Below, in pieces: positions 24,041-35,413 of a stretch of DNA of 64,000 bases. The notes beneath the pieces are model-generated. The model worked only from the letters and a program-made list of their open reading frames with translations, was not told the origin of the DNA and did not search any database. Every line of letters begins with the position of its first letter. Positions within the stretch are counted from its first letter, which is position 1. Both the position numbers and the translations under genes were made by a program. The DNA is from Medicago truncatula (taxonomy: Eukaryota; Streptophyta; Magnoliopsida; Fabales; Fabaceae): NCBI RefSeq assembly GCF_003473485.1, contig NC_053045.1, positions 44,372,494 through 44,436,493 of the forward strand, in the 5' to 3' direction.

Positions 24041-25260
24041 CATTATTAACGACACTTGAGGAACAACACTCTGCACCAAATCAGCTGCTCTCCTCAAAAC
24101 TGCAGTGGAATTTCGATCCTCATTCTCCCAAATTTTTCAGTTTATTTTCCACCAAATTCCCCACATGGTTGCTGCAAATCAATTCGTCTTCTGACTAGGA
24201 AGATTTTCCAGCACGAGAAATACCAAATCTGCAATATCTGATGCATTTCCGGCAATATTCTGCAGCTGATTCCAGCATCCAGCTTCTGTCCAGACCTGCG
24301 ATGTATTGGACATTGAATCCCTCTCATAAGTCATAACCAATCTCTCGCGTGTAGGAAGGAAGCCATGAGCACACCTCCGAATGAACAATTTGATCTTATT
24401 TAGGACCTTTAATTTCCAGATTTTGATCCAATCTCCTTGTATTCTTGACAGAGTATTTTCCATTTCTATTTAGCCTCCACGCCGTTGTGTCCTCTCCATG
24501 AAATTGAACTGGTATTTTCAATATCTCTGTTTGTCCCTTGGGTTGAAATTAAATATTTTGCAGTATATCTGTACGCCAACATCATATAATGTCTGCTACA
24601 TGTAATTCTTCATACCCTTGAGATGGATTGGAAGTCACCCAAGCACTTTCATCGTTAAGTAACCAAAGTTGTCTCCAAACATTCACTTTGTGACCATAAC
24701 TTGATGTTTATATTATAACCACCACCGGGGATGCAAAGATTATCTCCAAACATTCACTTTGCTATCTTAGTCGCTCTCTAACCACCACGGGGGATGCAAA
24801 GATGTTACGTCACACATAACTTGGACTATGGTTGAACTGAGCCTCAAGGAACCCCTTGTTTGGGTAATATCTATCTTTGAAATTTTTTGATGCCATACCA
24901 TAGCATAAGAGGCGGATCAGGACCCTAAGCAGTGTGTGAACTTATTAACTCAATTAATAATAAAATAATTATATTAGTAAGTGTATATTTGCAATTTACA
25001 CCTTACAGTTTATTTTACAAACTTTTACTTATATCTTGTTAACAAATCTACTAAAAAATGAGCGAGTGTAAGTTAACAAGTTTTAATATTCTAACTTGCA
25101 TAGTCAAATTAAAACCATGAAAATGGTGGAAACCCATATATACCTCTGTGTTCCTTCCGCAACACGAGACAATCCCAGCCAAGCTAATGTCTTTACCAGC
25201 TCCTCTATTTGAGTCCCTCCAAAAGGAGTCAATCATTGGCTCCATTTCCTCTCATAAAGT
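24041..25260 (-). mobile_element. LINE fragments, RT C-terminal to zf-RVT, minus strand
   Basis: On the minus strand, 25245-25095 encodes FWRDSNRGAGKDISLAGI and FHHFHGFNLTM, matching the block 'FWWGxNxxxRGxHWLSW ... GFKNLRAFNLAM' that is intact in the LINE at 28.7-31.8 kb. 24463-24179 encodes a zf-RVT-like segment (IWKLKVLNKIKLFIRRC, FLPTRERL). The two parts are separated by degenerate sequence. It is a dead fragment. Confidence 0.75.
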
Positions 25261-25407
25261 TGTCGGAATGAGATAAAGGAAGGTGCTAATGCAGTAGGCG
25301 GGTGGGTAATTCTTGACCACCGCCTTTACCATGGCCGCTCTTCCCACTTTGGAAATATGTTTTCCGGGTCGTAAATCTTGTTTCAAATTTTGTAATTGTT
25401 TAAAGAG

Positions 25408-25545
25408 AGAATTGTTTCTTATAGACTTGTACTATTAATATACTCCTGGCACTTCATGCTTATACCAGTGTCCAATTATGGTTGATGTTCACTGATGCAT
25501 GAAATGTGAAAATATGAATAAGTTAACGGAATTAGTACAAGAGTT
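25408..25545 (-). repeat. DYT1-like 3' flank repeat, first copy
   Basis: The sequence with TTATAGACTTGTACTATTAA and TGGTTGATGTTCACTGATGC recurs at 41905-42035 and, split by transposons, at 43071-43300. These are the 3' flanks of the DYT1-like pseudogene, the orphan exon and copy 2 respectively, and they show the copies derive from one duplicated unit. Confidence 0.75.
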
Positions 25546-25965
25546 ACAAGAATTTAGCCTTCAACGATAAATTCTAATCTCTATCATTCTCCTTGTCTAT
25601 TAGCTTGAACCAGAGATTCAATGGTTTCACTTACCAAGGTGTTTAGAGTGTTTCCAAACCCTAGAGTATAACTCAAAAGTACTAAATTCTCTCCTAAGAA
25701 TTCCCCCTTTTCATAAAACCTAATTTTCCTAGTCGCACCTCTCTCTGCCCGAAAAATTGTGCAAAAGCATATATTCGTGATACGCGCCTCACACATGGCA
25801 TGACACGCCTCGCGATGAGGCAATAGCGAAATACTACTGGAATACACAGCCACACTCCTCGCGCATGAGCTCACTTGCCTTGCGTGTTGGGCAAAACAAC
25901 AATAATTTTTCGGATTTTTTCAACCGATGAGATTTCAAGACATATACAACATCTATTCTCTCTAA
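25546..25965. repeat. LTR-like repeat related to 11231-12090
   Basis: It shares GGTTTCACTTACCAAGGTGT-type sequence with 11.6 kb and has a GC-rich part (25770-25890) with CGCCTC, CTCGCG and GCATGAGCTCAC words. It was inserted between the DYT1-like remnant and its duplicated 3' flank. Coding sequence, paired LTRs and a TSD were not found. Confidence 0.45.
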
Positions 25966-25975
25966 ATTCTCTTAA

Positions 25976-26475
25976 CTATATTTTCTTCCGCCGATGTTTA
26001 TTTTGATGAACATCAAGTGATTCGTCTCCCGTTTCCTGAAAATAACAAACTTTCAATCAACACAAAAAAAAAACCTGACATTTCTTCCAAACTTGTATAT
26101 AATCTTTTGATATATAGATTCTTAGCTTCCATTAATTTCTTGAACTTCCATCTCTTTTTTCTCAATGTTCATTTTCCTCCACAGTTTATTTCCATCCATT
26201 GTTTCCACTTGAACCTCTTTCTATAGAAAGTAACCACACAAAGATTACTAACTAATACTGGCAGTTATAGACAAGTGTTCATTTGTCCAAAAAAAAACTT
26301 CATCTCTACAATAGCAAACAATTCATCTATTTTTGGTGTTTCTAGCTCTTTCCTCTAACTTTTCTTTTACTTCCATTGCTTGAAGCATCTGTGTGAGACT
26401 CTTACCTTCATCTTGAAGCTTCTTGATATAAGTAATAGCATCATAAGAAACAATTTCTTTAGTAAGTTCGACTGA
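25976..26475 (-). pseudogene. DYT1-like bHLH remnant (exons 2-4)
   Basis: Minus-strand pieces match DYT1-like copy 2. Exon 2 (about 26475-26310) has LTKEIVSYDAITYIKKLQDE, then LTQMLQAMEVKEKLEERA. Exon 3 (about 26222-26100) has EVQVETMDGNKLWRKMNIEK, then a frameshift and stop where copy 2 reads NKRGGFKKLMET. Exon 4 (26035-25976) has SLDVHQNKHRR. Exon 1, with the basic region and helix 1, is absent, and the acceptor-side first codon of exon 3 is changed (AAAGAGG for GAAGAGG). It cannot make a DNA-binding factor. Its 3' flank is shared with the copies at 42-43 kb. Confidence 0.85.
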
Positions 26476-26809
26476 GATGTAAGTAAAGGATGTCCAATTA
26501 TTTTTTAAGTTAACTATCAAAATTGTATGCTCCGATCCATAACTGAATTTCATTAATCATTTGAGTTCATCAATCGAAAGTAAATATTAGAAATTTAACA
26601 ATAATTAAGTGAAGATTGTTGAGATTATATGATTTCAATTGTTAATGGAGCAAATAAACATAATGTATACGAACAGTTAAAATCATATGGCGCAAATAAA
26701 CTTGATTATGTTTTAATTACTTGTTTGCAAAAATTTTGGCAGTCAGTCTTGTTGATTCCAAAGTGGTGGTTAGAGCAAAGAACCAGATAGATAAAGCCCT
26801 CGACTCTAA

Positions 26810-27490
26810 GGGGGTGTATTAGGACAATTTTTGCTTAAAAAAGTCTTGAAGATTTTAAAAGACTTTGTAGGATTTTAATGACTTTCACGGTTTTAAAAGA
26901 CTATCAAGATTTACAATTTAGATTTCAATGGATTTACATCATAAAATTTCAAAGGATTTGAAATGATTGTCCTCATGAGCTTAGCTCTGTTGGTATGGAC
27001 AATGCATAATATATGTAAGGTTCGAGGTTCGAACCCCGACCGCCAACAAAAAAAAAGGACATGAAATGATTTTATAGATTTATAAGATTTCTAAAGATTT
27101 TATGAATTTTAAGGACTCATTAAAAATGAATGATTACAAAACACTCTCTATCATAATATTATCAATACAGACTCTTATTTTTGTTTTATTTTTATTAGAG
27201 AGAGAGTAAAATTTTAAAAGAAAAATAATCTCAAGAAATCTCATGTTTTCATAAAAGACTTTTTTTTGCTAAAATTTCACTAAAAATCCATCAAAATCCA
27301 ATTTATTAAATAATCCTTCGAAATTTGAATAATTTTGAATACCACGAGACTTTTTTTAAGTGATGAAAAATCTTAATTGAATACCTCAAGACTTTTTTAA
27401 AATGACAAAGAGTTTTGATTGAATACCACAAGACTTTTTCATAATTAAAAATCTTTTAAAATTCTTAGAATTCTAATCCAATACATCCCC
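26810..27490. mobile_element. MITE-like element with a SINE nested inside
   Basis: The ends GGGGGTGTATTAGGA and CCAATACATCCCC are inverted, and both halves contain repeated AAGACTTTTTTAA/AAAAGTCTTG words that pair with each other. It is about 590 bp without the nested SINE (26969-27061 plus its TSD). The TA-rich borders do not allow a definite TSD. The superfamily is uncertain, perhaps PIF/Harbinger. Confidence 0.65.
26969..27061 (+). mobile_element. tRNA-derived SINE, 93 bp
   Basis: A short SINE with pol III promoter boxes: A box TAGCTCTGTTGG (26982-26993) and a perfect B box GGTTCGAACCC (27026-27036), ending in an A-rich tail. It is flanked by the 10-bp TSD TGAAATGATT (26959-26968 and 27062-27071). 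Copies of the same family lie at 38541-38633 (+) and 37343-37436 (-). It is not a tRNA gene: there is no acceptor stem or anticodon arm. Confidence 0.9.
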
Positions 27491-27774
27491 TTATATATAT
27501 TCTCAAAAATGTAGTATTTTTTATATCAAAGTATCGATATTTGGAAATTTTGTTGTTTAATTGAATAGATAAAAATTAAACAGTAAATAAAGTAGTTTAT
27601 ATAAAGGTAAAATTGCAAAAATAAAAAGTCAAACGAAAAAATGTATTCCTTCTATGTATAGTAAGATATATATACAATATTCAACTCAAAAATAAAAATT
27701 TGTATTAATAAAGGTTCGTGGTTGTATAAACGTTTCTATGCAAACCGTTTGCAATTGAATCTAGAATTTCTCAC

Positions 27775-28315
27775 TTCTTCGCATTTAACTGCCGAATTAT
27801 GGAACAGCTGTAGTTAACTATTGAGGAAAACTTCGGCAGTAAATTACCGAAGTAAATTGAAAACTTTGGTAGTTAACTGCCGAAGAAAGCTCAAACCTGT
27901 TATTTTTTTTTGACAAAAACCATAACTTGTCATTAATAATATTTATTGATTTTGAATGTTTCAATCATTATTTTTGTACGTTTCAAACAATTGCAGTATT
28001 ATACTTATGCGTATATAAATTAATAAGAATAGCATTTAAATCAGTGTAAAAATTAAGCATTTGAATATTGTTTTGCACATTACTTAAATAAAAAATAAAT
28101 AAAAAAAATCGTTAAAATAATTGTGCACAACGATTTTTTTTAAGGTATAATATGTTGTTATATTTTCTACATTAAATGAATTGTGCACAAAGATTTTTTT
28201 TTTATTTAAGTAATTTGCAAAACAATATTCAAATGCTTAATTTTTACACTTATTGAAATGTTTTTTGAGGACTTAAATGCTCTTTATTTTTTTTGTCAAG
28301 ATTTAAATGATATTC

Positions 28316-28362
<47 letters not shown>

Positions 28363-28600
28363 TATAATACTGCAATTGTTTGAAACATACAAAATAATGA
28401 TTGAAACATTCAAAATCAATAAATATTATTAATGACAATTTACGGTTTTTGTCAAAAAAAAAAAAAAAAAACAGGTTTGAGGTTTCCTCGGCAGTTAACT
28501 GCCGAAGTTTTCAGTTTTCCTCGGTAGTTAACTACCGAAGTTTTCCTCGGTAGTTAACTGCAGCCGGTTCCATAATTCGGCAGTTAACTGCCGAGGAACA
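27775..28600. mobile_element. large foldback element with CGGCAGTTAACTGCCG palindromes
   Basis: About 400-bp arms face each other around about 28140. The left arm reads TTTAACTGCCGAATTATGGA ... CAAACCTG ... TTTTTGACAAAAACC ... CAATTGCAGTATTATACTT; the right arm is its reverse complement. Each arm end holds several GGCAGTTAACTGCC or GGTAGTTAACTACC palindromes. A (TA)n tract (28320-28360) interrupts the right arm. No protein is encoded. The shape and subterminal palindromes suggest a non-autonomous Mutator-like or foldback transposon. A second element with the same palindrome type is at 54423-55152. Confidence 0.85.
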
Positions 28601-28722
28601 TTTGGATAAATTACTTGTGTTTATCAGCCAATGCATATGTGTCAACAACAATTCTCATAAAAAATGTGCTACATTTGGCTATGCGGGTTCCGGTTAAAAA
28701 GATTGATTGAAATTTGTGTTAT

Positions 28723-31700
28723 TTTTTTGAATGAAAGAGGCTTATAGCCTTTCATTATTAATCAAAGTAGTTATACAATGAGGAATGTTAAGATGCAAAT
28801 GGAAACTAGCATGTGATAGCGCTTCCCTAGCTAAACTATGGGCAACACCATTGGCTTGTCTCCTAATGAAACTCACATCAGAGTTTACTAAATCGGTCAT
28901 CAACAAGTGTCTACAATCTTGAATTATTGCCATAAAATCAGAGACACCATTTCCTTTATAAACACTATCTGCCACAATCTTTGAGTCTGTTTCAAAATCC
29001 ATGCTCACCATGTTAAGCTCTTTCGCCCACTGCATTGCTTGTAGCAGTCCTATCGCTTCACCCATCTCTACATCAAGTAAAGGGGATAAAAAGGCTGTTC
29101 GACCTGCGACAAAATTACCTTCCGCATCTCTGATACAAGCTGCAAAACCCATCCGGTTAAGTGAATTTGAGAAAGCTGCATCCACATTACATTTAAATCT
29201 CCCTAGCACCGGTTTTGTCCAACAGGGGGATTCATGTTGCATGCTAGGAACTTGGATACGTGGCTGTATTTTTTGTGCACTCTTCCAACTGTTCAAAAAC
29301 GCTTCAGCCCTCTCACTAATTTGTTGAGAAGTTTCCACAACGTTGTTCCATACCTTGTTATTTCTATGTTTCCATATGCTCCATAGAGTGACCGCGAAAA
29401 TCTGCTGTTGTGAAGTATTGAGCTGTTGGAGGAGAGCGAAAATTAGTTCAGCACAAGTAGCAGTTGGAGAACAGCATTGTTGAATAGAACTCCAAACATT
29501 AAGTCGCTGCCAACAAACAGTGCTTTTCCCGCATTCAAAAAACAAGTGCTTGCCATCTTCATCCTTTTCCATGCATACTGCGCAAATATTAGGGCAGTCC
29601 ACTCCTTTTGCAATCAACCTCATTCGTGTCGGTAAGCAATTGCGACAGATGCGCCATAGGAAATTCTTAATCTTTGGGGGAAGCTTAAGTTTCCAAATAA
29701 TATTCCAAGAACCAGGGGCTCGGCGCTGCAACATGGCATCATAATTGTTGATAATATCTCGATATGCACTACGAACAGAATATAAACCATTCCTTTCATA
29801 ACGCCATACAGCTGAGTCCGTGTGCACAGAAGGGAAGAGAGGAGTCTGCAGTATTTTGCTTGCTGTTCCATCATCAAAAATATAGTGAATAAAGTTTTCA
29901 TTCCATACCTTTTGATTTGGCTTAAATAAGTGAGCAACAGTAAGCGCGTCCCACATAACTTGTACTTCTGTGATCGGTTGAAGGCAAATAGGATCGTGCA
30001 ACCAAGGTTCATTCCAAACTGAGATGGTTTCTCCCGTACCTATACTCCACTTTAACCCGCGCTTGATAAAATCTCTCGCATTCCAAAGACTTCTCCAAAC
30101 ATAACTTGGATTATGTCCTAGAGAAGCACTAAAGTAATCACTATGTTGATAATATTTAGCTTTGAGTAGTCTAGTGATTAATGCATTCGGGTTAGTGACC
30201 AACTTCCATGCTTGCTTTCCGATCATTGCCAAATTGAAGGCTCGGAGGTTCTTGAAGCCCATTCCTCCAAAGATCTTAGGGACAGAGAGACGCTCCCATG
30301 ATAACCAATGTAAGCCTCGTGAATTGGTAGAATTATGACCCCACCAAAAGGCATTAAGCATTTTCTCTATTTCGCTAATGAAAGTGCCCGGTAATAAGAA
30401 AATACTCATCACATAGGAGGGTATGGATTGAAGGACAGATTTGATCAGAATTTCTCTCCCTGCTTGCGAGAGACACCGACTACTCCATGAATTGATCTTT
30501 TTCCAAATTCGATCCTTAACAAACTTGAAAGTCGCTTTCTTACTCCTACCAATCATAGATGGGAGTCCTAGATATTTGCCTGTGCCTAGCACCTGTTTGA
30601 CCCCGAGTATTGCTGCTAATCTCTCCTGGCAATCCGTAGGTGTATTCCTACTACAGTACATCTCTGATTTTTGCAAATTAATTGATTGCCCCGACGCAGC
30701 CTCATAAGATGTTAAAATATTCTTCATTTCCATTGCTTCCTGATCGGAGGCGCCAAAGAACAAGAAACAATCATCTGCGAACAGTAGATGTGATATTATG
30801 GGAGCACGCGTACAAATACGGACACCCTTAATCGCACCTTTGCTCTCAGCATCTCGGATAAGAGCAGAAAGCCCCTCAGCACAGAGGATGAATAAATAAG
30901 GGGATAATGGATCGCCTTGCCGTATACCTCTACCGGGAATAAAGGGCCCAACTTGAACTCCGTTTACCAGGACTGTGTAATCAACTGTCTCAACACATAG
31001 CATAATCCATTGAACCCATCTAGTAGAAAAACCCATCTGAATCATGATATCACGGAGATATTCCCAATCCAACCTATCGTACGCCTTGCTAATATGTCCA
31101 ACTTGAGAGCTACCTCCCCTTGTGTGCCTTTTGTTTTTGCTTTCATATGATGAATTAATTCGATGGCCGCTAAAGCGTTGTCAAGAATAGACCTGCCTGG
31201 CACAAATGCGGATTGAGAGGAGGAGATGCATTTGTCAAGGACGCCTTTAAGTCTATTAGCGAGGACCTTGGCGACTATTTTATAAACAACGTTACATAGT
31301 GCAATAGGTCTCCAGTCCTTCATAGACTTCTGGACATCTCCCTTGGGAATTAGAGCAATATTTGTTGAATTCAAATGAGGAGGGAAGACACCGTTTGCAA
31401 GCCATTCACAACCTGCTTTATATACCTCTTGACCGCACATCTCCCAAAAATTGTGGTAGAAACCCGGATTAAAACCATCGGGTCCTGGGCACTTATCTGC
31501 TTGCATAAAGAACGCAGCTGATCGAAACTCTTCTTCTGTAAAATCTGCAGTTAAAGATAAGTTGTCTTCATCAATGAGTGAGCGTGGTACTAACGAAACA
31601 ACAGATGCACGGTTACTTGGAAGCTTCGTGAATAATTTTGAAAAGTAATCTCGTGCAATTGTTTGCAATTCCTCCTCTTTACGGCATACTATTCCTCCTG

Positions 31701-31798
31701 CATCTTCAAGGTGTGCGATTTGATTTACTTTCTTGCGAGAAGTAGCAGCAGCATGAAAATATTTAGTGTTTAGATCCCCGTCACGGTACCAAAAAGAT
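28723..31798 (-). mobile_element. 5'-truncated L1-type LINE with TSD
   Basis: This is the longest LINE in the window. On the minus strand it runs from KSFWYRDGDLNTKYFH at about 31800 through the reverse transcriptase to the RNase H end at 28742. There is one frameshift at about 31072-31090 in KLDISKAYDR; the downstream frame is open for 776 codons. RT motifs are intact: RPIALCNVVYKIVAKVLANR, GIRQGDPLSPYLFILCAEGL, and the catalytic FADD (HLLFADDCFLF). These are followed by a zf-RVT domain (IWKLKLPPKIKNFLWRIC, CAVCMEKDEDGKHLFFEC) and an RNase H with the D-E-D pattern (FKCNVDAAF, EMGEAIGLLQA, FETDSK). ORF1 and the endonuclease are absent. It is flanked by TTTGTGTTAT on both sides (28713-28722 and 31799-31808), the mark of target-primed insertion. 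Confidence 0.93.
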
Positions 31799-31808
31799 TT
31801 TGTGTTAT

Positions 31809-32338
31809 GTTTCTTGCTTTACCAAGATGTCACAACCTTTAAATAAATGAATGTTATTGAAATGTAAAGATTTTTTTTTTTTTTGAGAGATATTGAAATG
31901 TAAAGATGTAAAATTATTGATAGAACTTATCTAATAAATATATTTTGGAACAAATTGAGTATTTATTAAATAATAATAATAAACATTAAATCTTCCTTAA
32001 AAAATAAATAAACATTAATTAAAAATATTAAAAACGCTCAAGAAACAAAAAATGAGAGAGCTTCCTCATTATATACGTGGCATTAGAAAAGGGTTGAGCA
32101 TGATCGCTCCGCGTGCAATCAAACTACATTTAACAATTCACGATCGTCCAATTAGAATAAGACAAATTTGTTTAAATACAATTTTTTTTAAACTATAATA
32201 ATTTGACCTTGAAATTTGAACCGCGTGAGTTTTGGTGATGAGCGCACCCAATCCCCAAATTGAAAACCTTAAATAAAACAAAAGCCTCAGAGTAAAGTCA
32301 TTGTCTAAGCATCTCCTTGTACTTTTCATCCTAAGACC
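31809..32338. other. intergenic; upstream region of DUF538 copy 2
   Basis: No gene was seen. The last 80 bp resemble the upstream regions of copies 1 and 3 (ACCTTAAATAAAACAAA, then AGTAAAGTCATTGTCTAAG), and probably hold the core promoter and 5' UTR. Confidence 0.5.
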
Positions 32339-32972
32339 ATGTCTCTGACAACTAGTTCTCGTGTCTCCATCTTCATTCTTTTCCTTGCCTTTGTCTTTCC
32401 TCTCTCTTGGACAGTCGAAGAATCTTCTCTTGAAAAGATTCTCCGCAACCATGGTCTTCCAGCTGGTCTCTTCCCTCGAAGTGTGAAATCATTCAAATTT
32501 GATCATCAAATGGGTCATTTAGAGGTACATTTAGACCGTCCTTGCCTAGCTCAATATGAAACCAGAGTGTTCTTTGACACTATTGTGAAAGCTAACCTCA
32601 GTTTCAGACAACTTCAAGTTTTCGAGGGTATGTCTCGTGAAGAGCTTTTCTTGTGGTTACCTGTTAAAGATATCTTTGTTGTGGATCCATCTTCTGGTGT
32701 AATTCTCATTGATATTGGTTTTGCTTTGAAGTTTCTCGCCTTCTCTCGTTTTGATGAGCCACCAATTTGTAGATCTCATCTTGGTACCGTCTTTTCTCTC
32801 TCTTTTCTAACCCCTCAGTTATGGGTTTTAAATTTATTTAAGTAATAATAATAAAAAATAAACAGGGTTTTGTTATAACATAGTTCTGATTTTTGAAATT
32901 GAATGTTTGATTACAGGTCTTTCATTTCGTATGGGTGGAAGTAAAGGCACTGCATTGGAAGATCAAAGATAA
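32339..32972 (+). CDS. DUF538 secreted protein, copy 2
   Basis: Two exons (32339-32783 and 32917-32972) with a GTACCG donor and TTACAG acceptor give 166 residues. The signal peptide (VSIFILFLAFVFPLSWTV) is followed by the DUF538 core: LRNHGLPAGLFP, CLAQYETRVFFDT, ELFLWLPVKDIFV. Relative to copies 1 and 3 there is one extra codon (KFDHQMGHLEV against KLDQMG). The C-terminus is GLSFRMGGSKGTALEDQR. The intron is short (133 bp) and lacks the tandem duplication of copy 1. The convergent DYT1-like partner that follows copies 1 and 3 is missing here; a MITE, a foldback element and a fourth DUF538 flank occupy its place. Function is unknown; apoplastic secretion is inferred from the signal peptide. 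Confidence 0.92.
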
Positions 32973-33089
32973 TAAGATTATTCATGATCTGTATGAAAGG
33001 ATGGCTTCACCCTTTTTAAATTTTGGGGGTTTTGTTGTTCAGAAAAAAATTACATTCATATACAAAAATTTGCAACTCATATAAATTAT

Positions 33090-33485
33090 AAAGTATAATA
33101 ATGCCATCAATAGTTGAATGATAATCAATACTAATATCTACCTTCAATTGTCACCTAAAAAAAGAAAAAGTATCTACTTTCAATTCAAGAGAAGAAATTA
33201 CCCCTAATTTCTTAAGAAGGATTTCGATTTTTGAGTAAGGATCCATTTTTGTCATCCAATAATTGAATGATAATCAATAGTAGTATCTAGCTCAATTGTA
33301 ACCTAATGAATAAGTTCTTCCTTCCATTCAAGAGTAGATACTACACCTAAGTACTTAGAAGGATTTCGATAATTGAGTAAGGTTCCATTTTAATGCTCGA
33401 TAGTGTGTTTGTCACATACTTAGTACATTAATTTTGCAATTTTTTTTTTCTTCAAAGTTTAGAGATTTTAGTATTATTTCCCATC
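33090..33485 (+). repeat. DUF538 downstream repeat, two units
   Basis: Two tandem units of about 145 bp (about 33100-33250 and 33251-33400), each with TTGAATGATAATCAATA, TCAAGAGAAGAAATTAC or a variant, and TTGAGTAAGGATCCATTTT. The common TTAGTATTATTTCCCATCA end follows. Compare one unit behind copy 1 and three behind copy 3. Confidence 0.8.
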
Positions 33486-33667
33486 ATGTTAGAGAGAAGA
33501 AAGTGTTGCAGTGATAATGGGATAGAGGAGGCGCCCCTGAGCAATGTTAAGAGAGATAGGTTTTTTTTTGGTGAAAAAAAGGGGGCTAAAGCCACAAGCA
33601 AAAAATAAATACATAATTTCGAGTCATCTTTTTTATGATACTTTTTTAGGGAATCTTTTTTATTATG

Positions 33668-34537
33668 ACTCTGTTTGGTAAAAATAGCGGATGACTGATA
33701 AGCTAGTTTATAGCTTATAGCTTATAGCTGATGACTAGTAGCTGATAAGCTACTTGAAGTGTTTGGTAAAATTAGCGGTTCAATTAGTTGATAGATGTAA
33801 AATTACATAAAAGGACATTTTTAATTCATAATAAAGTTTATATAAATTAATTTTTAAAGTATTTAAAAAATAAAAATTGTTAATTTAATATTATTAAATT
33901 AATTTTTAATTCCTAAATGTTAATTTATATTTATTTTCATTTGCCTAAAAAAATTAGATATAAAGTGTAAAAAAATTTAAATGTAACAATAAATAAAATA
34001 TAGTGAAGGCAAACGTAACGTTCTCATTTTTTTTGTTGGAGAAAATTATTGTCCTTGTTTTTATTTTCTTCAATTCTGATATATCACACAAAAATAACGT
34101 GTCATTTCACAAAAAAACAAAGTGACATTAAATATTGAAATAGTTCCACAAAAAAACGTAACAATTGTAACGAAAAAAAACTTAAACGTAACGATAAAAA
34201 AATATCTTTTTCTATTGAAAAAAAAAGGATTTTTCATTCATAAAGAAATAGCATTCATATTTAAAACATATGTATTTTAATTTATAATATAATAAATAAT
34301 TAAGGGTAAAAAAATAGAATTTAATTAGAATAATAAGGATAAAACTGGAATTAAAAGTGAGAAGTTATAAGCTATAAGTTCAAACGTTACTTAAAATAGC
34401 TTATGAAAAATAGTTTATAAGCTCATAAAATAAACTATAAATTCATGGTGAAAAAGTATTACCAAACAGAACTTTTTTATTTATAAACTATAAACTAAAA
34501 GCTATAAACTTTTTTTTAGATGTTACCAAACAGATCC
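33668..34537. mobile_element. hAT-like MITE, with a second element apparently nested
   Basis: The outer ends are CTCTGTTTGGTAA (about 33669) and TTACCAAACAGATCC (34523-34537). Inner ends AGTGTTTGGTAAAATTAGC (about 33757) and ATTACCAAACAGAAC (about 34457-34471) face each other in the same way, so one copy seems inserted in another of the same family, or the subterminal repeats are duplicated. AAGCTATAAG/TTATAGCTTATAGC words fill the subterminal parts. TSDs could not be fixed. Confidence 0.65.
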
Positions 34538-35413
34538 TACATTTCCGTGACTTGCATTTTTTTGTGTAGTGATTTCCGTGACGTGCATGTCCAAAGAGAT
34601 AAGGTTTTTACTTTTTTTCTTTTAGTTGCGTGCCTTTATCTCATTTCTTTAGTTTATTAAAAAGGATAATGCTAAAGAGTTATGATAAAAATATAAACAT
34701 TATATTGGAAAATGGTGAAAAGTGAAGAATTTAATTTTTTAAAAGTCAAAATATTATTGAATTCTATGTAAATATATTACGTTTGATTTCCTTAATCATT
34801 ATCCTGAGAGATCAGGGCAATGGTTAGCAAGATCCAATTAAAAAAGGTCATTCTTTTTAGTTGTATTGTGTTATAATTGGAAGGGAAAACTGTACTTTGT
34901 AGTCATTTCGTAGCTTTTTTTCCTTCCAATCAACACTTCTTTGCTTTTATTTAATGATGATCAATAAATTTATTGTCTTTTAGTAACTGCTTTATAAGTA
35001 ATAATTTCTTTTAAAAGAATGTAAATATAATAATTTAAAAATTACACTTTATACTTATATACTTACATTTGTCATTAATTTAGAATATAAAAATACATTA
35101 AAAGTATTCTATATAAATAATACTGAGTTTTAGTCAAACAAATAATAATTATCGAGTACTTGTATATTTTTAATCAAATGCATTGCAAAGTTTATTCACC
35201 AAAAAAAAAAAAATGCATTGCAAAGTTTGCAAAGTTTGATATTGATAAGACTAAGTCTTTACGCTCAATCCAATTTAATATATTTGTAATAAAAAAAAAA
35301 TCAATTTATATAGTTTTGAAAACATTGTATATCTCATTAATCTTCTTGCTTCTACACACTTTGTTAATCTTGACGGAGGGGTTTTAAAATAGCGACTATA
35401 GTGTCAGGAGTCA
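34538..35413. other. intergenic, AT-rich, nothing recognised
   Basis: No gene or defined element was seen. A 75-codon plus frame at 35160-35387 is low-complexity AT-rich sequence with no domain. Confidence 0.5.

Noticed and set aside
26969-27061. Possible tRNA gene (perfect B box)
   Set aside because: No acceptor stem, anticodon arm or 3' CCA-site context; there is a poly(A) tail and a TSD, so it is a SINE.
28320-28360. (TA)n tract as a functional site
   Set aside because: Simple microsatellite within a foldback arm, no evidence for function.
29001-30707. Several plus-strand frames of 70-110 codons
   Set aside because: They are antisense shadows of the LINE reverse transcriptase on the minus strand.
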